Assembly: GCA_902629935.1 (NCBI GenBank)
Contig: CACOSU010000003.1
Span: 1 to 64,000, forward strand
Origin: an uncultured Pelagibacteraceae bacterium
Lineage (GTDB): Bacteria; Pseudomonadota; Alphaproteobacteria; Pelagibacterales; Pelagibacteraceae
Direction of reading: 5' to 3'
Length of the DNA stretch: 64,000 nucleotides
The translations under genes were made by a program, and so were the position numbers. The notes under the pieces were generated by a model, which had not been told where the DNA came from, did not search any database, and saw nothing but the letters and a program-made list of their open reading frames with translations. How positions within the stretch are numbered: position 1 is the first letter of the stretch; each line of letters opens with the position of its first letter. This document shows, in pieces, positions 38,508 through 47,308 of this stretch.

Positions 38508-39803
38508 ATGAATAAAATATTAAAGAATTCTTGGGCTTTATTTTTGGGTATGGGGGCTCTCATGCTTGCTTACGGCTTTCAAGGATCTTTGCTTGGGGTG
38601 AGAGCTGTAAAAGAAGAGTTTAGTCTGACAGCAACAGGATTTATGATGTCCGGATATTTTGTGGGCTATTTTATTGGCGCAATTACAATCCCAAAATTAA
38701 TTTTGAGGGTTGGTCATATCAGAATATTTGCTGCTTTTGCTTCTATTGCATCTTTAGTTATTTTAGTTCATGCAGTTTTTATAAATCCATTTGTATGGTT
38801 TTTGTTAAGAGTATTAACAGGAATTAGTATGGTTTCTATTTATACAGTTGCTGAAAGTTGGTTAAATGATAGGGCAAGCAATAAAAATAGAGGAAGTGTT
38901 CTATCTCTCTATATGGTGATTTTATATGGAGCTATGGGATGCGGTATGTTTTTTTTAAATTTTAGTAATCCAATAAATTTTGAACCATTTATATTAATTT
39001 CGGTCATTACTTCAGGCGCATTAATTCCAATTTTACTAACAAAAAGAAAACCTCCAACTTTTAAGAAAATTGAAACTATGTCACTTCAAGAAGCTTATAT
39101 ATCCTCACCCTTTGGAATGGTTAGTTCATTTTTCTATGGAACCATTCAATCAGCACTATTCACATTATTAGCCGTATACGCAACTGGAAAAAATTTCTCA
39201 ATCTTTCAAATTTCATTAGTTACATTTCTTCTTGCAATTTCAGGTGCGATATCACAATGGCCAATTGGAAAATTGTCAGATATATTTGATAGAAGAAAAG
39301 TAATTATAATTGTAACATTTGCTGCAGCATTTTTTGCTTTATGTGCAATCTTTGCAAGTGGAACTATGTATTATGATGGTATGCTTGGGTCTAGCAAAAT
39401 ACTGTTTTATATTTTTTTAGTTTTATTTTCTTTTTGTAGTTTACCTATGTTCTCTTTAATTTTAGCCCACACAAATGATTTTATCCCTAAAGAAAAGTTT
39501 GTAGCAGCAGGTGCTAGTTTACAATTTACATTTGGAATGGGAGCAATGGGAGGGCCTTTCTTATGCTCTATTTTTATGGGTATAGTTGGATTAAATGGTT
39601 TTTTTGCTTTTTTAATTTTTTTTCATATCCTTATTGGGGTTTATGGAATTTATAGATCAAGAGTTAGACCTGTTGTTGAAAATCCAGATTCACAATTTGT
39701 TGCTATGCCTCAATCAATAACTCCTGCTGGTATAGAACTAAATCCAACAACTGAACCTATTGAAGAGCCAATAAAACCAAATTTAGAAAACTTAACTAAA
39801 TAA
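38508..39803 (+). CDS. MFS transporter, YcaD-like
   Basis: A 431-residue major facilitator protein with twelve helices. It begins LKNSWALFLGMGALMLAYGFQGSLLGVRA, has the loop 2-3 motif region IPKLILRVGHIRIFAAFA, GISMVSIYTVAESWLNDRASNKNRGSVLSLYMV, and the mid-loop repeat IGKLSDIFDRRKVIIIV. The pattern resembles the YcaD/YfkF group. The C-terminal tail is Pro/Glu-rich (TEPIEEPIKPNL). Substrate unknown. Confidence 0.85.
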   Translation: MNKILKNSWALFLGMGALMLAYGFQGSLLGVRAVKEEFSLTATGFMMSGYFVGYFIGAITIPKLILRVGHIRIFAAFASIASLVILVHAVFINPFVWFLLRVLTGISMVSIYTVAESWLNDRASNKNRGSVLSLYMVILYGAMGCGMFFLNFSNPINFEPFILISVITSGALIPILLTKRKPPTFKKIETMSLQEAYISSPFGMVSSFFYGTIQSALFTLLAVYATGKNFSIFQISLVTFLLAISGAISQWPIGKLSDIFDRRKVIIIVTFAAAFFALCAIFASGTMYYDGMLGSSKILFYIFLVLFSFCSLPMFSLILAHTNDFIPKEKFVAAGASLQFTFGMGAMGGPFLCSIFMGIVGLNGFFAFLIFFHILIGVYGIYRSRVRPVVENPDSQFVAMPQSITPAGIELNPTTEPIEEPIKPNLENLTK

Positions 39804-39826
39804 ATCTAAAATTTTAATTAAATTTT

Positions 39827-40459
39827 TTATATTTTTTCAACAAAAGAGGACATTTTTTTTAATACCTCTTTTTTTGTGAGCTTATCAGTTCTAATTAATA
39901 TCGAATCTTTTACTTTTATAAGTGGACTATGTATTCTATTTTTATCAGTTAAAGTTCTTTTTTTTAATGATTTTTTTACCTCTTTTAGGGGTAATGATTT
40001 CTTAATATCTAGCCATCTTCTATAGCTAGCAACATCAATATTACATTTAAAATAAAACGCTAAATCATATTTTGGATTTTTAGATAATATTTTGCTAGCA
40101 ATATCTCTTCCCTCAACACAGATTCTTCTATTTTTTCTAATTATAGAAATTTGTAATTTGTTTACAATTTCTCTAATTTTTTTGACTTTTGCTAGCTCAG
40201 CTACATGACTACTTATTTCCTCAGAATGTAAATTTAACTTAGAAAGCTTTTTATAAGATAAACTACTAAATTTTTTTTTTATGAAAGAAACTTGATTTTT
40301 TGGTTTATGTTTAATTATTAATTTGCTTGCATATCTGTACAACAATCCAGAATTAATCAGTAATAGTTTGTACTTTTTAGAAAGAAGTTTAGCAGCAGTA
40401 CTTTTGCCGCTTGCAGACTCCCCATCACAAGCGATAATGAGTTTTTTAATTTTTTTCAT
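39827..40459 (-). CDS. cmk: Cytidylate kinase
   Basis: Phosphorylates CMP and dCMP. The 210 residues have a P-loop IACDGESASGKSTAAKLL, NSGLLYRYASK (substrate loop), RRICVEGRDIASKIL, and a CMP-binding end TLTDKNRIHSPLIKVKDSILIRTD. Somewhat diverged from E. coli Cmk but complete. It lies 38 bases downstream of the small MOSC gene on the same strand. Confidence 0.92.
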   Translation of the reverse strand: MKKIKKLIIACDGESASGKSTAAKLLSKKYKLLLINSGLLYRYASKLIIKHKPKNQVSFIKKKFSSLSYKKLSKLNLHSEEISSHVAELAKVKKIREIVNKLQISIIRKNRRICVEGRDIASKILSKNPKYDLAFYFKCNIDVASYRRWLDIKKSLPLKEVKKSLKKRTLTDKNRIHSPLIKVKDSILIRTDKLTKKEVLKKMSSFVEKI

Positions 40460-40497
40460 AAGATTTTTAAGGATATATAAGTTTTAAAGAAACTTGT

Positions 40498-40944
40498 CTA
40501 ATCTAACAAATTAATTTCATCTCCTACATTTATGCTTGATGACGACAAAATTTGACATCTTAGACCACCTTTTCTTAAAAATTCTTTAATGATATTATCT
40601 TGGTTGAGTTTTTCCTTAAGATGTCTACATGGACGACATAAATCTACACCCTCTAACAAAACATTTCCAACTTTGATTTTCTTTCCGATTAAAGAATTTA
40701 ATTGAATGCCTTTGGTTACTATGTTTCTTCTAAAATCAATATAAGGGATATTTAATCCAAATTTAATATTATAAAAATCAATATTTTCAGCCTCAATTAA
40801 AGTTATTTGGCTAAATGGATCATTAAATTCTTTAAAGTGTCTATCTCCCACTACTCCTTGGTTTGCTAAAACCTTGATAGTTGTAGCCTCTTGAATTTTT
40901 TGATTGCTATTTTTTGTAATTCCAATTTTTAAGACTTGTGGCAT
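40498..40944 (-). CDS. Small MOSC-domain protein
   Basis: A 148-residue protein with a MOSC domain (molybdenum cofactor sulfurase C-terminal type): NQGVVGDRHFKEFNDPFSQITLIEAENI, RRNIVTKGIQLNSLIGKKIKVGNVLLEGVDLCRPCRHL. The conserved Cys in LCRPCRHLKEKL is typical; in related proteins such a Cys binds or transfers sulfur to molybdenum. It lies five bases downstream of ehuA in the same run, with no obvious functional link to the transporter. Confidence 0.85.
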   Translation of the reverse strand: MPQVLKIGITKNSNQKIQEATTIKVLANQGVVGDRHFKEFNDPFSQITLIEAENIDFYNIKFGLNIPYIDFRRNIVTKGIQLNSLIGKKIKVGNVLLEGVDLCRPCRHLKEKLNQDNIIKEFLRKGGLRCQILSSSSINVGDEINLLD

Positions 40945-40949
40945 TAAAA

Positions 40950-41741
40950 TTAATTAGCGTCTAAAACAGCATGTAAAAATTGCTTGGTTCTTTCATTTTT
41001 TGGATCACCAAATAATTTTTCTGGCGGACCCTCTTCAAATATTTTGCCATCATTAAAAAAACAAACCCTATCAGATATTTCACGTGCAAATCCCATTTGA
41101 TGAGTAACCATAATCATTGTTAGGTTATGCTCTTTATTTAAAGACCTAATTACATTAAGAACTTCTCCCACAACCTCAGGATCTAGAGCAGAAGTTATTT
41201 CATCTAACAACATTACTTTAGGTCTCATTGCTAAAGCTCTTGCTATTGCTACTCTTTGTTGTTGGCCACCAGAAAGTCTACTTGGATGTTGATCCTTTTT
41301 ATCAGTTAAACCTACTAATTCCAACAAGTCTAAAGCTCTTTCTTCTGCTTCTTCTCTATTTAAACCTAATACTTCAACAGGGGCCTCAATACAATTTTGT
41401 AAAGCAGTCATGTGAGGAAATAAATTAAATTGTTGAAAGACCATACCTATCTTAGAGCGCCTATCTCTTAAATATTTTTCGCTGGCTTCAACTGTTTTTC
41501 CATTTTCATTCATATGAGTTAAGGTCTCACCATCTAGATGTATAACACCACCATTTATTTTCTCTAAAGTCATCAATACCCTAAGAACTGTTGTTTTTCC
41601 TGATCCTGATGGTCCAATTATAGAAACCATTTCATTTTTTTTAATATCTAAATTCAAATTATCCAATACTGTTAAGTCTCCATATTGTTTTGTTACATTT
41701 TCAAATTTTACTATTATTTCCTCTGAATTATTATTCTTCAT
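40950..41741 (-). CDS. ehuA: Polar amino acid/ectoine-type ABC transporter ATP-binding protein
   Basis: A 263-residue ABC ATPase with Walker [16 protein letters not shown], the Q-loop [14 protein letters not shown], signature [16 protein letters not shown], Walker [15 protein letters not shown] and the switch His in VTHQMGFA. The insertion [29 protein letters not shown] after the first strands is typical of EhuA. It ends the ehuB-ehuC-ehuD-ehuA set, three bases after ehuD. Confidence 0.85.
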   Translation of the reverse strand: MKNNNSEEIIVKFENVTKQYGDLTVLDNLNLDIKKNEMVSIIGPSGSGKTTVLRVLMTLEKINGGVIHLDGETLTHMNENGKTVEASEKYLRDRRSKIGMVFQQFNLFPHMTALQNCIEAPVEVLGLNREEAEERALDLLELVGLTDKKDQHPSRLSGGQQQRVAIARALAMRPKVMLLDEITSALDPEVVGEVLNVIRSLNKEHNLTMIMVTHQMGFAREISDRVCFFNDGKIFEEGPPEKLFGDPKNERTKQFLHAVLDAN

Positions 41742-41744
41742 AAT

Positions 41745-42422
41745 TTATTTTTTTATTTTCCCTTGTGCTTTATTAACATCTTTTTCAAGTTTTCTAACCC
41801 ACATTGCTGCTGGAATAGATAGTGTTAAAAATATAACTCCAACTATAGTATATGGTTCTAGATATCTATAATTATAACCACCAACAGCTGTTGCTGCATG
41901 AAATAATTCTGCAACTCCAATAGTAGATAATAATGGAGTGTCTTTAAATATTCCAACTAAGTAATTTCCCATTCCTGGTATTGCTATTGGAAATGCCTGT
42001 GGCAAAACAATTCTTCTATAAGTATAAACTGTAGAAAAATTAAGAGCTCTACAAGCCTCCCATTGCGTTTTTGAAACTCCCTCCAGAGCCCCTCTATAAA
42101 CTTCAGATAAATAAGTTCCAAAATGAAGACCAATTGTGATCATTCCACAAACCCAGGCTGATAATGTAATACCAAATTGTGGTAATACAAAATAAACAAA
42201 AAATAACTGAATTAAAAGAGGCGTAGATCTTATGAATTCTACTATTTCTCTATTTATCCAGTTTATAATTTTAAATGGAGTTCTTTGACCAAGTAAGAAA
42301 AATAATCCAACTACTAAAGCAATTGCATACCCTACACCTGCCGCAAGAATAGTATTTAAAGTTGCAATTGCCATTTGAGGTAATATTTCCAAAGTAAAAT
42401 CCCATCTCCATCCCATTTCCAT
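41745..42422 (-). CDS. ehuD: ABC transporter permease, EhuD-like
   Basis: A 225-residue His/Glu/Gln/Arg/opine-type permease with about five helices and the EAA loop EVYRGALEGVSKTQWEACRALNFSTVYTYRRIVLPQAFPIAIPGM. It pairs with EhuC to form the membrane channel of an osmolyte or amino acid importer. Three bases from ehuC and from ehuA. The substrate is inferred only from the set's resemblance to Ehu systems. Confidence 0.82.
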   Translation of the reverse strand: MEMGWRWDFTLEILPQMAIATLNTILAAGVGYAIALVVGLFFLLGQRTPFKIINWINREIVEFIRSTPLLIQLFFVYFVLPQFGITLSAWVCGMITIGLHFGTYLSEVYRGALEGVSKTQWEACRALNFSTVYTYRRIVLPQAFPIAIPGMGNYLVGIFKDTPLLSTIGVAELFHAATAVGGYNYRYLEPYTIVGVIFLTLSIPAAMWVRKLEKDVNKAQGKIKK

Positions 42423-42425
42423 AAT

Positions 42426-43097
42426 TTAAATTCTTTCCTTTCCGATCTTTCTAGCTGCCAATACCTCTAGCCATCTTAAAAATGGAACTAAAGCAAACCT
42501 AGCAATAATATAATAAATCAGTAATGCAGTTCCAAAACACTGTGCAGATAACCATGTAATTGAGTTAATTTGTTTTGCCTCAAAAGTTAAATCTACAACT
42601 GTTACTAAGGCAACTAACGCTGTCGCTTTTAACAATTCTACAGTTAAATTTGCAGCAGGTGGAAGAATTATTGGAAATATTTGTGGAATTATAATTCTTT
42701 TAATTCTTTTTGCAGGAGTAAAATTTAAAGCATGAGCTGCTTCCCATTGCCCTTTAGGTACTGCAAGTATGCCTGCTCTTACTATTTCTGCACCATATGC
42801 CCCAAAATTTAAACCTAAAGCCACTACTCCTGCGGTAAAAGCTTCTAATGATATACCAAAAAAAGGTAACACATAATAAGCCCAAAATAATTGAACTAAT
42901 AAAGAAGTTCCTCTAAAAAATTCTATATACACAGTAGCGAGTCCTTGTACAGCTAGATTTTTTGAAAGTCTCATTAAACCAAAAATCATAGAAATAATCA
43001 CATAAAGGATCATTGAGCAAACAAGAACTTTTATTGTAGTTACTGTTCCTAATAAAAGTGTTACACCATGTTCATTTAAAAATTCAAAATATGTCAA
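42426..43097 (-). CDS. ehuC: ABC transporter permease, EhuC-like
   Basis: A 223-residue permease of the same family with the EAA loop EIVRAGILAVPKGQWEAAHALNFTPAKRIKRIIIPQIFPIILPP. The start is TTG at 43097 (minus), preceded by AAGGAATTTACT, a reasonable ribosome site. A strong hairpin separates it from ehuB, which suggests lower expression of the membrane parts than of the binding protein. Confidence 0.82.
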   Translation of the reverse strand: MTYFEFLNEHGVTLLLGTVTTIKVLVCSMILYVIISMIFGLMRLSKNLAVQGLATVYIEFFRGTSLLVQLFWAYYVLPFFGISLEAFTAGVVALGLNFGAYGAEIVRAGILAVPKGQWEAAHALNFTPAKRIKRIIIPQIFPIILPPAANLTVELLKATALVALVTVVDLTFEAKQINSITWLSAQCFGTALLIYYIIARFALVPFLRWLEVLAARKIGKERI

Positions 43098-43118
43098 AGT
43101 AAATTCCTTAAGATTTTA

Positions 43119-43150
43119 AAAACCAGGCAACAGTAATGTTGCCTGGTTTT
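43119..43150 (-). terminator. Perfect 13-bp hairpin between ehuB and ehuC (partial terminator or mRNA stabiliser)
   Basis: AAAACCAGGCAAC (43119-43131), loop AGTAAT, GTTGCCTGGTTTT (43138-43150) form a perfect stem. On the minus strand the stem is followed by only a short run of T (GGTTTTTAAAATC), so it probably terminates part of the transcripts or protects the ehuB 3' end. Such hairpins after binding-protein genes are well known in ABC operons. Confidence 0.8.
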
Positions 43151-43167
43151 ATTTTTTAATTTGTAAA

Positions 43168-44013
43168 TTATTTAGTTGTGCAAGCCCACTCTGTAGTCAT
43201 ATCAGGTGGAGGTAGTTGAGCTTTATCATAGCCATACTTACCAGCTCTCTCTAACATTTTATCTGGATTAGCTAAAACTTTAGCTAAAGCTACGTTAAAA
43301 GCTTCTCTAAATTTACTATCACTTTTTCTAAATCCTATTCCAACTACATTAACAGTTTCTTTAGGCATTAATTTTGGATCAGTCACTTCAAATGCACCAC
43401 CAGTTTTTTCTTCATGCTCTTTTGCACCAAAGAAAGTTTGTACAGCAGCGTCTGCTCTTCCTGCTTTCATTGCTGCTAAAATACCAACTTCACCCTCTAC
43501 TAAAAGCATTTGGCTGTCTGGCACACCAGCTTTTTTAGCAGCTTCTACAGTATTGAAACCAGTCCCTGTAACAAGTTTAGCTCCAGTTCTTATTACATCT
43601 GCATAATTATTAATACCTTTAGGATTTCCTTTTGGAACTAACATTGCATCTCCAAATACTCCTATTGGGTCAGAAAAATCAATGTTGGCACATCTACTTT
43701 TGAGAATATACATACCTCCAGTAATCATATCTGATCTATCTGCATTTATTCCTGGAATAAGACCAGACCATTCAAAAACTTTAGTTTCATGCTCATTAAT
43801 ACCCATTTCTTCAAGAACGGTTAATGCAATCATATTTACGAAACCTAGCGCTTCACCGTTATCACCTGCATAAGCCCATGGAACAGCTGTTCCAAAGCCT
43901 AGTCTAAGTTTGTGTCCATCTGCAAGTCTTTCTGTTAATGTTTTTGCATTAACACTAGAAATACTAAACAGAAGAACAAATAAAACTGTTAGTGTTTTAT
44001 AAATCTTATTCAT
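43168..44013 (-). CDS. ehuB: ABC transporter substrate-binding protein, EhuB-like (ectoine/hydroxyectoine type)
   Basis: A 281-residue periplasmic binding protein with a signal peptide (TLTVLFVLLFSISSVNAKT). Features of the cluster 3 SBP family resemble EhuB: RLGFGTAVPWAYAGDNGEALGFVNMIALTVLEEMGI, VFEWSGLIPGINADRSDMITGGMYI, and KSRCANIDFSDPIGVFGDAMLVPKGNP. EhuB binds ectoine and hydroxyectoine, osmolytes that marine bacteria use as solutes or food. No ectoine-degrading genes adjoin it, so the ligand may differ. Preceded by a strong ribosome site and followed by a stable hairpin, consistent with high expression. Confidence 0.82.
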   Translation of the reverse strand: MNKIYKTLTVLFVLLFSISSVNAKTLTERLADGHKLRLGFGTAVPWAYAGDNGEALGFVNMIALTVLEEMGINEHETKVFEWSGLIPGINADRSDMITGGMYILKSRCANIDFSDPIGVFGDAMLVPKGNPKGINNYADVIRTGAKLVTGTGFNTVEAAKKAGVPDSQMLLVEGEVGILAAMKAGRADAAVQTFFGAKEHEEKTGGAFEVTDPKLMPKETVNVVGIGFRKSDSKFREAFNVALAKVLANPDKMLERAGKYGYDKAQLPPPDMTTEWACTTK

Positions 44014-44015
44014 TA

Positions 44016-44028
44016 TTATCTCTCCCCT
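44016..44028 (-). promoter_or_regulatory. ehuB: Strong ribosome binding site of ehuB
   Basis: On the minus strand the leader reads CTAAGGGGAGAGATAATA just before the ehuB ATG at 44013. AAGGGGAG is one of the best Shine-Dalgarno matches in the window, in keeping with the need for excess periplasmic binding protein. No promoter upstream is convincing in this AT-rich DNA. Confidence 0.65.
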
Positions 44029-44119
44029 TAGTTGTTATAATTTAGATAAATTTAATCAGATTAGAGAACAGGTGTACAGCCACACTAAAAAATATTTTCA
44101 ATCTTAAGTTGTTTAATTT

Positions 44120-44908
44120 TTAATTTATTTCAATTTTATCAAACAAATTGATCTCTCCGTCTTCTAATGGAGTTAGATAAATGCCCATATCATAATGATT
44201 ATAAGTTTGTTTTAAAATTTTAAGCAAATTAAAAGACTTATCATCTGATTTTGGTTTTAGGTTAATTGCTACACATCTTGGAATATTTTTCTCCACTTTA
44301 AATAAAACATTGTTAATTTTTAACATTTTACCAATCCAGTTTCTTTCTTGCCAAGCTTCAACACCATCGAAATACAAATTTCCTCTAAAAATTGAAGTTT
44401 CAATTTTTCTATTAATTTTATATTCAAAATCTTTGATGCTATTGATGTTTAAAAGAGAAATTGAATTTCTAAACTCAGACTTATTTGATATGGAAGTATC
44501 ATAAAAAGGATATTCTTCATTTTTCATTAATTGAATATCTTTTTTTAATGAACTCTCTAACTCAATTAATTTATTAGTAAGATCTTTTCTTTCCTCAATA
44601 TCGTCAATGTTGATTGTAATTATTTTCTTTCTATCCATTATTAAGGTTAATTTATTTTCTTGATATAAAAAATTGTATTTATTGAGGGCTGGGGTATTTT
44701 TAAGAGTTAATATTTTATTCCATTTTCCTCTTCTTTCATCAGGATACTTTTCAAACAATTTTGATTGCTCTGAGTCAAGATTTTGTGAAAATGCAAAAAT
44801 TCTATCACCTAAAATTCCAATATTTCTAACGATCTTACATGTTTCAATATCTTGAAAAGATATAGATTTTACTGGGCAGTAATGTATTGAAGAAATATTT
44901 ATGCTCAT
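44120..44908 (-). CDS. MOSC beta-barrel and MOSC domain protein
   Basis: A 262-residue protein with an N-terminal MOSC beta-barrel (ISSIHYCPVKSISFQDIETCKIVRNIGILGDRIFAFSQ) and a C-terminal MOSC domain (SIFRGNLYFDGVEAWQERNWIGKMLKINNVLFKVEKNIPRCVAINLKP). The R-C pair in PRCVAI matches the conserved Cys of the mARC/YcbX group, which reduce N-hydroxylated compounds using Moco. Partner redox proteins are not visible here. Its start is 17 bp from the divergent PhyH gene. Confidence 0.85.
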   Translation of the reverse strand: MSINISSIHYCPVKSISFQDIETCKIVRNIGILGDRIFAFSQNLDSEQSKLFEKYPDERRGKWNKILTLKNTPALNKYNFLYQENKLTLIMDRKKIITINIDDIEERKDLTNKLIELESSLKKDIQLMKNEEYPFYDTSISNKSEFRNSISLLNINSIKDFEYKINRKIETSIFRGNLYFDGVEAWQERNWIGKMLKINNVLFKVEKNIPRCVAINLKPKSDDKSFNLLKILKQTYNHYDMGIYLTPLEDGEINLFDKIEIN

Positions 44909-44925
44909 ATAATCTTAAAAATAAT

Positions 44926-45750
44926 ATGACTTATCTTAGTTCAAATCAACTTAAAGAATATAACGAGCAAGGTTATTTAGCACCATTGGATATTTTATCA
45001 AAAAGCGAAGCATTAGAGACTAGAAAAGAAATAGAATTGATAGAAAAAAAATTGCCAAATGAAATAGATAAATCAGGAAGATACAATGTTCATTTAATTT
45101 CACCAAAGCTTGATTCAATTGTTCATAATTCAAAAATTTTAGATGCAGTAGAATGTATTATTGGAAAAAATATCTTAGTTTGTAGTACTACTTTATTTAT
45201 TAAAAACCCTCATGAAAAAGGATTTGTAAGTTATCACCAAGATGCAAAGTATATCGGATTAGAACCACACAATTGGGTTACAGCATGGGTAGCAATAACT
45301 GACTCAAATGAACATAATGGCTGTATGAAAATGTGGCCTAAATCACATTTAAATATTAAAGACCATAATGAGAAATTTAACAAAGGAAACTTACTTACTA
45401 GAGGTCAAACAGTAGAAAATGTACCTGAGGATGAGGTTAAATCTATTGAGCTTAAATCTGGTCAAATGTCTTTACATCATCCTAGAATAGTTCATGGATC
45501 AGAAATAAATAAGAGTAATGATAGAAGAATAGGATTTGTTATTCAGAGTTACATAGGTACAAATGTAAAACAAACCTTAGGTAAAAATAGTGTTCAGCTT
45601 GCAAGAGGAGAAGATAAATTTCATTATCATGAGGTTATAAATAGACCTAGAGATTTAATGAATGATAAAAATATTTTACTAAGAAAAAAAGAAAATGATT
45701 ACCTTCAAGAAATTTTCTACAAAGGTGCAAGACAAAAAGGTTCTTATTAA
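44926..45750 (+). CDS. Phytanoyl-CoA dioxygenase (PhyH) family protein
   Basis: An Fe(II)/2-oxoglutarate dioxygenase-like protein. The track starts at 44887, overlapping the divergent MOSC gene; ATG 44926 (MTYLSSNQLKEYNEQGYLAPLD) matches the family's N-terminus and gives 274 residues. The double-stranded beta-helix has the H-x-D motif in VSYHQDAKYIGLEPHNWVTAW, NGCMKMWPKSH, and the distal His and 2-oxoglutarate-binding Arg region SLHHPRIVHGSEINKSNDRRIGFVIQ. Family members hydroxylate very different small molecules (phytanoyl-CoA, ectoine, 2-aminoethylphosphonate), so the substrate is open. Confidence 0.82.
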   Translation: MTYLSSNQLKEYNEQGYLAPLDILSKSEALETRKEIELIEKKLPNEIDKSGRYNVHLISPKLDSIVHNSKILDAVECIIGKNILVCSTTLFIKNPHEKGFVSYHQDAKYIGLEPHNWVTAWVAITDSNEHNGCMKMWPKSHLNIKDHNEKFNKGNLLTRGQTVENVPEDEVKSIELKSGQMSLHHPRIVHGSEINKSNDRRIGFVIQSYIGTNVKQTLGKNSVQLARGEDKFHYHEVINRPRDLMNDKNILLRKKENDYLQEIFYKGARQKGSY

Positions 45751-45751
45751 T

Positions 45752-46489
45752 TTAATTTGTAAATGTTTTAAATATACTTGTAGATATAAAATAAATATTA
45801 GATAAAACCCATAGAAACATTAAAAATAATTCATAAGTTGGATTAATACTCAAATCTTTAATCATAATTAGCAAAACTGACGTGATAAACCAAACAATAG
45901 AGAAACAAATAGATAAAACTTTTAAATTTTTAACTCTTAAAGGATGGATGCATTTTAATGGAGAAAATTTGAGTAATATTAACAAAATTAAAAACATTAA
46001 ATTAAAATTTTGGCTGGTACCAAAAATATAAAAATAAAGAATTATAACATTCCAAATTGCAGGGAAACCATTATAGTAATTATCTTTTGTTAAAATATTT
46101 AAATTTACATAGGAATAAATAGATATCAAAATCAAGATTACTGGGATTAATACCATAAACTGATCTGGCACATAATTGAACCAGTAAATCATAACAGATG
46201 GTATGATTACATAATTAAAAAAATCAATTATGCTATCCAACATCTTGCCATCAATACTTGGAAAGTTTTTTTTCACATTAAATTTTCTTGCTAAAGTTCC
46301 ATCAACACTATCTATTAAAAATGCAACTCCAAGCCAAAGAAAAGCCTCTTTTTGATTGTTGTTCATAACAGAGATTAAAGCAAATAAACCAGCTATTAAA
46401 CCTAATCCAGTTAATAAATGAATCAAAAAACCGATAATTTTTTCATATTTAAATTGATCTAATGTTTTAAAATTTTTTTCATTACTCAT
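45752..46489 (-). CDS. pcs: Phosphatidylcholine synthase (CDP-alcohol phosphatidyltransferase)
   Basis: A 245-residue membrane enzyme. It has the CDP-alcohol phosphatidyltransferase motif DSVDGTLARKFNVKKNFPSIDGKMLDSIIDF and the Pcs-like parts HLLTGLGLIAGLFALISV and YYNGFPAIWNVIILYFY. Bacterial Pcs condenses CDP-diacylglycerol with choline to phosphatidylcholine. Eight helices are plausible. The 5' end overlaps the alternative oxidase gene by 8 bp. The alternative, another CDP-alcohol transferase, is less likely given the Pcs-specific parts. Confidence 0.87.
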   Translation of the reverse strand: MSNEKNFKTLDQFKYEKIIGFLIHLLTGLGLIAGLFALISVMNNNQKEAFLWLGVAFLIDSVDGTLARKFNVKKNFPSIDGKMLDSIIDFFNYVIIPSVMIYWFNYVPDQFMVLIPVILILISIYSYVNLNILTKDNYYNGFPAIWNVIILYFYIFGTSQNFNLMFLILLILLKFSPLKCIHPLRVKNLKVLSICFSIVWFITSVLLIMIKDLSINPTYELFLMFLWVLSNIYFISTSIFKTFTN

Positions 46490-47159
46490 TTATAATTTTT
46501 TTTTTATTTTGATTTGAAATTTTATAGTTTTTGTTTTGTTTATTTATTTTCCTGCTATCTAAAATTGATGCAAAATTATGATTCACATCCCTATGACCAG
46601 CTTCATCATCTCTAATAACTTTAACAACATCTTTTAAGGTAGAATGTAAAGGTAAATTCCAATAATTTATTGCAATTTCTGGTGCGGGTTGATCTGGTAT
46701 TTTTCCTATTTCTAACTCTTTTAAGTATTCTGAATAACTAATTACGGCTTCCTCCTCAAAATATCCAACTATTCTATGTGCTGTTCTTTGAGAAATTATA
46801 AATATGAGCATATACATAATTATAAAAATAAATTGGGCTATCATTATAATTAAACGTTCTAAAAATGTAGGCTTTGCAATTTCGATAAAAGTCATTAAGT
46901 GCATTCGTTCATTTGCTGCCTCATCTAAAAGTATTTTAATCCAACCCTTATCATCTTCCATCTTTCTCAAAGACTTTAAATGTAAAAGCATTCCAGCTAC
47001 CATACCTGGAACAGCAGCAACTGTTTCAAGAACAACTGCTCTATGACCGTATTTTTTTTTAAAAAAAGCGTCAGCCAAAAATCTTAAAAATTTAGTAAAA
47101 ATTAATGCGATACGATCACTGAAATTATTAGGTTTATGATGTTTTTCTAGATTGGTCAT
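46482..47159 (-). CDS. aox: Alternative (ubiquinol) oxidase
   Basis: A 225-residue di-iron, cyanide-insensitive quinol oxidase passing electrons to oxygen without pumping protons. All metal-ligand motifs are present: LETVAAVPGM (Glu), LLDEAANERMHL (Glu, His), YFEEEAVISYSEYL (Glu) and IRDDEAGHRDVNHNF (Glu, His). Two hydrophobic helices sit in the membrane leaflet. The N-terminus has a short tail with no plant-type regulatory Cys. It could relieve over-reduction in light or iron limitation. It overlaps pcs by 8 bp and is first in that pair. Confidence 0.95.
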   Translation of the reverse strand: MTNLEKHHKPNNFSDRIALIFTKFLRFLADAFFKKKYGHRAVVLETVAAVPGMVAGMLLHLKSLRKMEDDKGWIKILLDEAANERMHLMTFIEIAKPTFLERLIIMIAQFIFIIMYMLIFIISQRTAHRIVGYFEEEAVISYSEYLKELEIGKIPDQPAPEIAINYWNLPLHSTLKDVVKVIRDDEAGHRDVNHNFASILDSRKINKQNKNYKISNQNKKKIINE

Positions 47160-47308
47160 ACTATATATATGGTTATTTTCCTGTTTTTTTCTATTGCATA
47201 AATTTTAACAAATAAAAAAGTAACTTTAAAAACTAAGGATTATTAACATAAATTTTATGCGACAATCTTGTATTGATGTGTTTCTAAAATTAGCATTAAA
47301 AATCAAAC

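Noticed and set aside
44014-44119. Riboswitch-like leader before ehuB
   Set aside because: The GTGT...ACAC pairing near 44070-44085 is only about four bases; no known aptamer consensus is visible.
44887-44925. Earlier start of the PhyH gene at 44887
   Set aside because: It would overlap the divergent MOSC gene and add MKKYLCSYNLKNN, which does not look like the family; ATG 44926 fits better.
47160-47308. 149-bp gap between aox and the ABM gene as a small RNA or tRNA locus
   Set aside because: I see no cloverleaf, stable hairpin or strong promoter; it probably holds only divergent promoters.
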